A stretch of DNA of 50,397 nt from NCBI RefSeq assembly GCF_025291715.1, contig NZ_JAMBIZ010000029.1:1-50397 (forward strand). Direction: 5' to 3'. Of this stretch, positions 44,483 through 50,397 are shown piece by piece (the stretch's first letter is position 1; each line of letters opens with the position of its first letter). Under the pieces are notes generated by a model. That model was not told the DNA's origin, searched no databases, and saw nothing but the letters and a program-made list of their open reading frames with translations. This DNA comes from Metasolibacillus sp. GTDB lineage: Bacteria; Bacillota; Bacilli; Bacillales_A; Planococcaceae. The position numbers and the translations under genes are program-made.

Positions 44483-44525
44483 TGGATATTTTGTAATGGT
44501 CAAAATATGATAACCTAAATTTAGG
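44483..44525 (+). promoter_or_regulatory. Promoter and palindrome upstream of pdxS
   Basis: TGGATA (44483-44488) and TATGAT (44506-44511) are 17 bases apart. A perfect 12-base palindrome CCTAAATTTAGG (44514-44525) directly follows the -10 box, where a repressor would block transcription. The binding protein is unknown. Confidence 0.4.
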
Positions 44526-44543
44526 AAAAGGAGGAAGATAGAA

Positions 44544-45386
44544 ATGATGAACTATGGTGGCGTAATTATGGATGTTATTAATGCAGAGCAGGCAAGGATT
44601 GCGGAGGCGGCAGGAGCAGTAGCTGTAATGGCTTTAGAGCGTGTGCCGTCAGATATACGTGCAGCTGGTGGAGTGGCGCGCATGGCAGATCCACGAATTA
44701 TTAAAGAAGTACAAGAGGCTGTTGCAATTCCTGTTATGGCAAAGGCACGTATCGGTCATATTTCAGAGGCACGTGTGCTAGAGGCATTGAATATTGATTT
44801 TGTTGATGAAAGTGAAGTATTATCACCAGCAGACGAGGAATTCCATTTATTAAAAAGCTCGTTCAAAGTATCATTTGTATGCGGTGCACGTAATCTTGGC
44901 GAGGCAGCAAGACGCATTGGTGAAGGCGCAAAAATGCTGCGCACAAAAGGAGAGCCAGGTACAGGAAATATCGTGGAGGCAGTGCGTCATTTACGTGAGG
45001 TGAATGCGCAAGTGCAAAAAATCATTCATCTAGATTCCGCAGAATTAATGACAGAGGCAAGGGAGCTTGGCGCACCATATGAAGTATTACTAGCAATTAA
45101 AGAGGCAAAGCGTTTACCAGTTATCAATTATGCGGCAGGAGGTGTAGCAACACCAGCCGATGCAGCGTTAATGATGGAATTAGGGGCAGATGGTGTATTT
45201 GTAGGGTCAGGCATTTTTAAATCGGAAAACCCTGAGCAATTTGCGAAGGCAATCGTGCAAGCAACAGCGAATTATCAAGATTATGAGCTGATTGCTCATT
45301 TATCAAATGGCCTAGGTACACCAATGAAGGGAATTGACTTATCTACATTGCCAACACATGAAAGAATGGCTACGCGTGGTTTATAA
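44544..45386 (+). CDS. pdxS: PdxS-like pyridoxal 5'-phosphate synthase subunit, N-terminally short
   Basis: The 280-residue protein is closely PdxS-like: [12 protein letters not shown] at the start, [16 protein letters not shown], the phosphate loop [19 protein letters not shown] and [20 protein letters not shown]. Catalytic residues correspond to D10, K67 and K135 (B. subtilis D24, K81, K149). About 14 N-terminal residues of normal PdxS are absent; the first codons after AAAGGAGGA already read [11 protein letters not shown]. No pdxT glutaminase gene follows. Either it uses a distant PdxT or free ammonia, or it is a specialised paralogue. Confidence 0.85.
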   Translation: MMNYGGVIMDVINAEQARIAEAAGAVAVMALERVPSDIRAAGGVARMADPRIIKEVQEAVAIPVMAKARIGHISEARVLEALNIDFVDESEVLSPADEEFHLLKSSFKVSFVCGARNLGEAARRIGEGAKMLRTKGEPGTGNIVEAVRHLREVNAQVQKIIHLDSAELMTEARELGAPYEVLLAIKEAKRLPVINYAAGGVATPADAALMMELGADGVFVGSGIFKSENPEQFAKAIVQATANYQDYELIAHLSNGLGTPMKGIDLSTLPTHERMATRGL

Positions 45387-45392
45387 GGAAGA

Positions 45393-45432
45393 GGCTGTTG
45401 GGGAAGTTTATACTTCTTCACAGTCTTTTCTA
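45393..45432 (+). terminator. Probable terminator after pdxS
   Basis: GGCTGTTGGGGAAGT and ACTTCTTCACAGTC form an imperfect stem around TTAT, followed by TTTTCT, seven bases after the stop codon. Confidence 0.5.
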
Positions 45433-45499
45433 TATTTATGAATCTATAAGGAAAGGAGCAACGTATATTAGTTAATTAGAAAACGAAAGGAGAGATAAG

Positions 45500-45994
45500 A
45501 TGAAACAGCTTTATATTAAACAAAAAGTATTGAGCCTAAGTGGGAAGTTTACTGTGAAAAATGCCAAAGGAGAGGATGTCTATTTCGTTGACGGGAGCTT
45601 TTTGCAAATTCCGAAGACGTATACAATATTTGATACATCGCGAGCTGAGGTGGCAGTAATCACAAAAAAGGTTTTTAGCTTTTTGCCAACGTTTTTTGTT
45701 GAAGTGAATGGACGAGAAATGGTGAAAATTAAAAAGGAATTCAGCTTTTTAAAGGCACGTTATTCCATTGAAGCAGAAGGCATTGAAGTACGTGGTAATT
45801 GGTTTGATATGAATTTTACATTATTAAAGCATGGCGAAGTAGTTGGCAGTGTGAATAAAGAATGGTTTACATGGGGCGATAGCTATAAGGTAGAGGTGCT
45901 AGATGAAGCACTGGAGAAGCTGATTATCGCAATTGTTGTAGCCATTGATTGTGTAAAGGCGGATCATGCAGCGGCGGCATCAGCAGCAACGTAA
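45500..45994 (+). CDS. LURP-one-related (scramblase-like fold) protein
   Basis: The 164-residue protein matches the LURP-one/YxjI family, a Tubby-like beta barrel around a hydrophobic helix. It begins KQLYIKQKVLSLSGKFTVKN, repeats strand pairs (YTIFDTSRAEVAVITKKVFS, then EVNGREMVKIKKEFSFLKAR), and ends with the central hydrophobic helix (KLIIAIVVAIDCVKADHAAA). A membrane-associated role is usual, but no molecular function is established. The ATG follows GAAAGGAGAGATAAG. It is monocistronic. Confidence 0.9.
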   Translation: MKQLYIKQKVLSLSGKFTVKNAKGEDVYFVDGSFLQIPKTYTIFDTSRAEVAVITKKVFSFLPTFFVEVNGREMVKIKKEFSFLKARYSIEAEGIEVRGNWFDMNFTLLKHGEVVGSVNKEWFTWGDSYKVEVLDEALEKLIIAIVVAIDCVKADHAAAASAAT

Positions 45995-46044
45995 AAAAAT
46001 GTGCAAGCAGCCGTTGTGAGTAGATTTTTAGAGGAATGATTAAA

Positions 46045-46075
46045 TTGCGACTTCATGTAATATATGAAGTCGCAA
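46045..46075. terminator. Hairpin between convergent genes
   Basis: TTGCGACTTCAT and ATGAAGTCGCAA are perfect 12-base arms around a 7-base loop, between the LURP-one gene and the cobK fragment. There is no clear T-run, so it may be a terminator or a mobile palindrome. Confidence 0.4.
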
Positions 46076-46112
46076 CGTCACGTTTTGTAAGGGAGTTTAG
46101 TATAATCGATTT

Positions 46113-46397
46113 TTACATAACAAGCTGGGGATGCTCGTAACGCACATAGGAGACACCACAATTGAAGGCAGCCTCCATTGCGGTTTTTGATGCTTCCTTA
46201 GCGAATGGGTGACTTGCATCGACAACACAAGTAACTTCGTGCTCTGTAATCATATCAACCATTTCATGAACAGATAAAGAATTCATTAAAAAAGTCCCAG
46301 TTAAACAAGTGTTTTGTGTGATGACACGATGCCCTTGCTGCTGCAATGTAATGGCTAATTCACGTGTTTCATTTATTCCTTCTATAAATAAAATCAT
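46113..46397 (-). pseudogene. cobK: Truncated cobalt-precorrin-6A reductase (CobK/CbiJ), N-terminal fragment
   Basis: This 94-residue frame matches only the first third of CobK/CbiJ (about 250 aa), the NAD(P)H-dependent reductase of cobalamin synthesis: ILFIEGINETRELAITLQQQ, VVDASHPFAKEASKTAMEAA and YVRYEHPQLVM, then a stop. The family's usual GGT near the start is replaced by EGI. The ATG follows AAGGAGGG. A complete cobalamin riboswitch and a terminator lie upstream on the same strand. No other cob genes follow, so it looks like the remnant of a lost operon. Confidence 0.7.
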
Positions 46398-46420
46398 ATG
46401 CACCCTCCTTATACTAAACT

Positions 46421-46458
46421 AAAAAAAGCTGTATCTCTAAAGTAAAGAGATACAGGCT
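46421..46458 (-). terminator. Terminator downstream of the cobalamin riboswitch
   Basis: On the minus strand CTGTATCTCT pairs with AGAGATACAG around a short loop, followed by a run of seven T. It sits between the riboswitch and the cobK fragment and is the likely expression platform. Confidence 0.82.
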
Positions 46459-46559
46459 ATGAGATTTCATGTTGAAAAAGCGTGTATATGCTAATGTATA
46501 CACATTTTTGTACATTCGATGTCTCGCCTATACTTCTCCCTCCGAAAAGCAAGTGACCA

Positions 46560-46735
46560 ATTAAATAAGCAGGTTTCCTGGCTCGTGCTTCGTTTTACTT
46601 TCACATCTTCCCATTCCATTGAACAGTGATTGGCGTGATTTCATCTGCACTTACAGTAGCGGGGGCTGCATTAGCTTTTCACTAATTTCCCTTTTACCTC
46701 AGCATTGCTAAGCACTCATTTAACCATCATATTCG
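46560..46735 (-). ncRNA. Cobalamin (adenosylcobalamin) riboswitch
   Basis: On the minus strand the conserved core appears in order: GAGGTAAAAGGGAA, GTGAAAAGCTAATGC, AGCCCCCGCTACTGTAAG, TCACTG (near 46627-46632), TGGGAAGATG and GAGCCAGGAAACCTGCT. These are the hallmarks of the B12 riboswitch. It normally represses downstream genes when B12 is present. The only downstream gene is a truncated cobK. The ECF transporter genes lie upstream of it in transcription order, not downstream. Confidence 0.93.
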
Positions 46736-46813
46736 ATTATGTTTTTACAATAACATATTTCCCCAAGATTTCAATAGTTTTTTGTCTCCATTCAGCAAGC
46801 TAAACCGTTTGCA

Positions 46814-47509
46814 CTACTGTAATAATCCGTATTTCGTTTTGATGCGCTCCAGCTTCTCACGTATAGGCTTTTCTAATAATAATAAAAAGATAACATTTGA
46901 TATTGCGTAAACAATCATAAAGGGCACAGCGGAGGTTAAGGCAATAATGTAAGCACTCCAGCTAAATACCCCGTACATTGAGATTGTTCCCCAAATGTCC
47001 ATACCGAAAGAGAAAAAAATACCTGCAAACATACCAAATAGAATTAAAGGGATTTTTTTATGCATGATGCCAGTTTTCCCTAGTAGCCCTGCAATAAAGC
47101 CAATCATTCCCCACATAAACATTTGGAATGGCGTCCAAGGCCCTTGTCCGAAAAACATATTGGATACTAGGGCAGAAATAGCGCCTGTTAAAAAGCCTGC
47201 CTCTGCCCCAAGTGAAAAGCCTGTGATAGCAGTAATTGCTGCAACAGGCTTGAAGCCTGGTGTCACAACAAACAATGCGCGCCCGGCTACCGAAATGGCG
47301 GACATGACAGCAATCACTAAAATTTCACGTGGCTGTGGCTTACGGCGTTCAAAGGATAGGAAGAACGGGACAGATGCTAAAATGATAATGACAATCGAAA
47401 TAAAATAATATTTTCTATCAGCAAATAGCGTAATCCCCGCATATAAAGTAAGTGGAATAGCAATGAAAATAACAAAGAGTGAAATAGCTAAACGCATGTT
47501 TTTTGACAT
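46814..47509 (-). CDS. ECF transporter S component (possibly for a cobamide)
   Basis: The 231-residue membrane protein has about six segments and the AxxxA pattern in VMSAISVAGRALFVV used to bind the T component. GFKPVAAITAITGFSLGAEA and GPWTPFQMFMWGMIGF are typical of S components of the CbrT-like group. It determines substrate specificity for the energy-coupling factor. The gene overlaps the ATPase gene by 22 bases. Nearness to a B12 riboswitch suggests a cobalamin precursor, but that is inference. Confidence 0.82.
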   Translation of the reverse strand: MSKNMRLAISLFVIFIAIPLTLYAGITLFADRKYYFISIVIIILASVPFFLSFERRKPQPREILVIAVMSAISVAGRALFVVTPGFKPVAAITAITGFSLGAEAGFLTGAISALVSNMFFGQGPWTPFQMFMWGMIGFIAGLLGKTGIMHKKIPLILFGMFAGIFFSFGMDIWGTISMYGVFSWSAYIIALTSAVPFMIVYAISNVIFLLLLEKPIREKLERIKTKYGLLQ

Positions 47510-49134
47510 AGTGTAACGACATCCTCACATGTAATGGCATTGTTCAATTGTTCCCGTGATATGCGGTGTGCGGCTGTCGTATAAAAGCTATTGCCACTAT
47601 AAAATGCACGTGGCTCATCCTCTGACACGATGCTGCCATCGAAAAATAGGGCACATCTGCTGCTATATTGCGCTGAAAATTCAATATCATGTGTCACCAT
47701 AATAATCGTCATCCCTTTTGTCTGTAAATCCTTTAAAATATTGGCCAATTCTTCTTTTGCCTGTGCATCAAGTCCCTTTGTTGGCTCGTCCAGTAACAAA
47801 ATTTTTGGTTCGATTAACAACAGCTTAGCGAGCGCTAGCTTTTGCTGCTCACCACCACTTAAATCATATGGATGGCGCTTGACTAGATGCGTCAATTGGA
47901 ATAATTGAATCGTTTCCTGCATTTTTTCTTTCGTTATTTTATGTAAATGAGCCATATCCTCAAGCTCCTGTTGCACGGTTTTTTGAACAAATAAAGTTTT
48001 TGGATCCTGTGGCAGCAATGTTAAATAGTGCTGATATAATTGCTTATTGCTATAGCTTTTTAATGGCCTATTAAATAAAGTGACCTTGCCACGATAAGGC
48101 TTTTGAAGCCCTGCTAAAATGGATAATACCGTGGATTTACCAGTTCCATTGCCACCGAGTATTGTTAAAAACTCCTGCTCCTTTACTTGTAAATTGAAAT
48201 GATAGACGATATCCTGTCCATTTTTTTCATAGCGAAAGGCAATATCCCTTGCCTCCAATACAATATTCTCTTTATTTTGCTGTATGATGGGAGGCAGCGC
48301 AATTGCGGGAATTTGTTGCTCCTTCAGCCAACGCTGTCCTTCACGAATGGTCAAAGGAGTCAGTCCTTCACCATTCAATGAATGAAAAATTTTTGTGGCT
48401 GTCGGTAAAGCTGTAATCATTGCATGATTTGCTGGTAATGTCTTTAAAATTTCGCGTGGGGAACCATCAAATAAAATTGTTCCTTTATCCATTATCAGCA
48501 CACGATCAGCGAGTGGAAGTACCTCCTCAAGGCGATGCTCAATCAAAATAATTGTAATGCCCAGCTCTTTGTTTAAGCGATGCAATGTTTGAATAAATTC
48601 CAATGCTGCAATCGGGTCAAGCTGTGATGTCGGCTCGTCTAACAGTAGTAATTTTGGCTGCATAACCATAATAGAGGCTAAATTTAATAATTGCTTTTGT
48701 CCGCCAGAAAGCTCAGTTGTCTTTTGATGGAACCATTTTTGAATGCCGAAAAAGTTAGCCATTTCCGCTACTCTACGGCGAATTGTCGCTGAATTCACAC
48801 CAAGACTTTCTAAGCCAAAGGCAAGCTCATGCCATACTTTATCTGTAACAATTTGATTATCAGGATTTTGAAAAACATAGCCAATATCAGCTGCTGCTAC
48901 TTCTGCATCGAGCTGCTCTAAATCACAGCCTTGATAAAAAATATGACCTGTCCTGTTGCCATGTGGACGTAGCTCACGCTTAAAATGGCGTAGCAGCGTG
49001 CTTTTGCCACAGCCAGATTGTCCGATGAATGCAATGAATTCACCTTGCTGAATCGTTAAATCAATATTTTTTAATACGGGCTCTGTCTCATTTGGATATG
49101 TAAAGCTTACATTGTCGATTTTAACGATCGCCAT
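47488..49134 (-). CDS. ECF transporter ATPase, fused tandem A components
   Basis: The 548-residue protein contains two complete ABC ATPase domains. Domain 1 (about 1-235) has GQSGCGKST, TELSGGQKQLLNLASIM and LLLLDEPTSQLDP. Domain 2 (about 290-525) has LGGNGTGKSTVLSILAG, YDLSGGEQQKLALAKLL and LLLDEPTKGLD. Usually EcfA1 and EcfA2 are separate proteins; here they are fused. It powers vitamin uptake with the T and S components. It overlaps both neighbours on the same strand, forming the operon T-A-S. Confidence 0.9.
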   Translation of the reverse strand: MAIVKIDNVSFTYPNETEPVLKNIDLTIQQGEFIAFIGQSGCGKSTLLRHFKRELRPHGNRTGHIFYQGCDLEQLDAEVAAADIGYVFQNPDNQIVTDKVWHELAFGLESLGVNSATIRRRVAEMANFFGIQKWFHQKTTELSGGQKQLLNLASIMVMQPKLLLLDEPTSQLDPIAALEFIQTLHRLNKELGITIILIEHRLEEVLPLADRVLIMDKGTILFDGSPREILKTLPANHAMITALPTATKIFHSLNGEGLTPLTIREGQRWLKEQQIPAIALPPIIQQNKENIVLEARDIAFRYEKNGQDIVYHFNLQVKEQEFLTILGGNGTGKSTVLSILAGLQKPYRGKVTLFNRPLKSYSNKQLYQHYLTLLPQDPKTLFVQKTVQQELEDMAHLHKITKEKMQETIQLFQLTHLVKRHPYDLSGGEQQKLALAKLLLIEPKILLLDEPTKGLDAQAKEELANILKDLQTKGMTIIMVTHDIEFSAQYSSRCALFFDGSIVSEDEPRAFYSGNSFYTTAAHRISREQLNNAITCEDVVTLCQKTCV

Positions 49135-49740
49135 TTGAACGCCTCCCTTATTTCGATAATGAGTGGGATAGAGAGCAGCAACAAGTAGCTACTGTAAAAT
49201 AAAATGCTCCCAATATCCCAGTTGAGTGCACTAAAGGTTGGATAAAAATAAAAGGTTGTTGCACCAATAAAGCCAGCAGCTAAATTCGTAAGAAAAAGCA
49301 CTAAAATTATTGCTAAAACGACGCCATCACGACGTTCAAAGACAAACAATGAGAAAACTGATCGCTTCTTAATGCCATAACCACGAGCCTTCATAGAATC
49401 CGCTGTATCAATCGCATTGTCCAATGCCCAAGTAATTAATATAGATAGGATGCGTACGATACATTTAATTCGATGCCAAAGGGAACCAGCTGTATAATCC
49501 ATACCGATTACTTTTTGTGCTTGGACAATTTGTGCTAGCTGATGACGAAAGCGTGGCACTAAGCGCAATGAAATGGACAATGTAAGTGATAGGGCTGGCG
49601 ATACCTTGCCGAATAAATAAATAAATTTATCAGATGTCATCACAGTGTTGTAGCTGCTAAACCATAGCATTACTGCTACAAGCATTGTGGCAATGGCAAG
49701 TCCATACATGATGGCTTCTACAGTATCAATGAGTATTTGG
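49107..49740 (-). pseudogene. ECF transporter T component, 5' end lost at an IS junction
   Basis: About 210 residues of an EcfT-type protein remain: hydrophobic segments (YGLAIATMLVAVMLWFSS), LSLTLSISLRLVPRFRHQL and the coupling-helix motif DSMKARGYG, where the EcfA-binding Ala-Arg-Gly lies. N-terminal membrane segments expected of EcfT (about 260 aa) are missing. Upstream of about 49740 the frame is antisense to an IS3-type transposase. The promoter of the T-A-S operon is therefore also lost, unless the IS supplies one. Function is doubtful. Confidence 0.75.
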
Positions 49741-49742
49741 CT

Positions 49743-50397
49743 GGTAAAACACCCAGACAGATTTTTAGCGAATATGGCTTTGATATCGAAGTGCTCGGGA
49801 TGAAGCGTGTTGAACAAGCTTCTTCATGTTGGCGAAAAGCGTATGATCAAAATGGATTAATTGGTCTGACAGATACGCGAAAAACGAGCTCGGGCAGACC
49901 GTTACAGCGTGAATTAACCATGACAGAAATGGTAGAAAGACAAGCAGCTCGTATTGAATTATGAGAAGGACAAATCGAGCTACTAAAAAAGCTCGAAGTG
50001 ACCGAAAGGAGGCTGCTCAGCGACAGTCAAATACAAAGCGCACGTAAAGTATTTCAACTCATTGCAGATACGCTTAAGCAGGTTCCATTTAAACGCATGG
50101 TGACGTATTTTTGTACGCTTTTAAACGTCTCTCGTTCAGGCTATTATCGCTTTTTAGAGACAGAAGAAGCACGAGCTGTAAAGGAAAAACGAGATGAAGA
50201 AGCACGCGACCAGATCTTAAAAGCCTTTAAGCGTCGTGGTTATAAGAAAGGTTCACGCTCGATTAAAATGACGCTTGAACAAGATTTTGATCTCGTCATG
50301 AACCGAAAGAAAATCCAGCGTATTATGCGTAAATATGGCATCGTTTGCCCACATCGTAAACCGAATCCCTATAAACAAATGGCGAAAGCAACGAAAG
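49743..50397 (+). mobile_element. IS3-family transposase, N-terminally truncated, with in-frame stop, cut by window edge
   Basis: The frame reads AGKTPRQIFSEYGFDIEVLG, then a second HTH/zipper region (SCWRKAYDQNGLIGLTDTRK, SGRPLQRELT), and meets TGA at 49962-49964 within a leucine-rich stretch (RIEL stop EGQIELLKKLE), where Leu is expected. It then continues in the same frame as an OrfB-like start (TLKQVPFKRMVTYFCTLLNV SRSGYYRF, then KRRGYKKGSRSIKMTLEQDF). The expected N-terminus of OrfA is absent. It differs from the OrfA at position 1. It is a decayed copy joined to the EcfT gene. Confidence 0.8.

Overview
The window looks like a low-GC Bacillales chromosome (Lysinibacillus/Solibacillus-like Bacillaceae). 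The basis is strong AGGAGG ribosome-binding sites, frequent TTG/GTG starts, T-rich intrinsic terminators, and Bacillus-type families (YkvI, YdbC, LURP-one/YxjI, YdhR, PdxS). Both window edges lie in IS3-family transposase sequence, so the segment is bounded by mobile DNA. No tRNA, rRNA or CRISPR array was seen.

Layout. (1) 1-2.9 kb is an insertion-sequence graveyard: an IS3 orfA cut by the window edge, a possible host-gene tail, a tyrosine integrase truncated by an IS66 tnpA fragment, a hypothetical gene and a decayed IS3 orfB. (2) 2.9-5.6 kb holds a DUF3841-like protein, a DUF2500-like membrane protein and a SWIM zinc-finger protein. (3) 5.7-13.4 kb is a complete Wadjet anti-plasmid operon in the order jetD-jetA-jetB-jetC. 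(4) 13.4-16.1 kb is AT-rich accessory DNA: a frameshifted gene, then a translationally coupled AAA ATPase plus a small protein with a PD-(D/E)xK-like D...ExK pattern, then a frameshifted membrane-protein gene. This pair is the best candidate for an undescribed defence module. (5) 16.1-19.4 kb has a SAM-I riboswitch controlling a cyclase-family hydrolase, a lactonase, and a coupled HipA-like kinase plus small partner. (6) 19.5-24.1 kb carries redox and regulatory genes: YdhR-like, DsbA-like, two TetR, an SDR and an AraC. (7) 24.2-27.8 kb is a catabolic operon: carbamoylase-type M20 hydrolase, M20D amidohydrolase and diaminopropionate ammonia-lyase. (8) 27.9-39.1 kb has two chemoreceptors, YdbC, a secreted nucleotidase with SH3 domain, a membrane transglutaminase-like protein, an 8-copy 20-bp tandem repeat, an ECF sigma factor with an unusual anti-sigma-like partner, and a heptad-repeat coiled-coil protein. 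(9) 39.3-44.4 kb has a YkvI transporter plus an RpiR regulator / M20 hydrolase / GNAT / N-acylamino-acid-racemase cluster, matching the known D- to L-amino-acid conversion logic. (10) 44.5-50.4 kb has an N-terminally short solo pdxS, a LURP-one protein, a truncated cobK under a complete cobalamin riboswitch, and an ECF vitamin transporter (S, fused A, T) whose T gene is truncated at an IS3-type transposase.

Together 5.7-19.4 kb resembles a defence island: Wadjet, the ATPase/nuclease-like pair and the HipA-like pair. The rest is nitrogen and amino-acid scavenging, sensing and vitamin uptake. All family assignments were made by reading the sequence; no database search was run.
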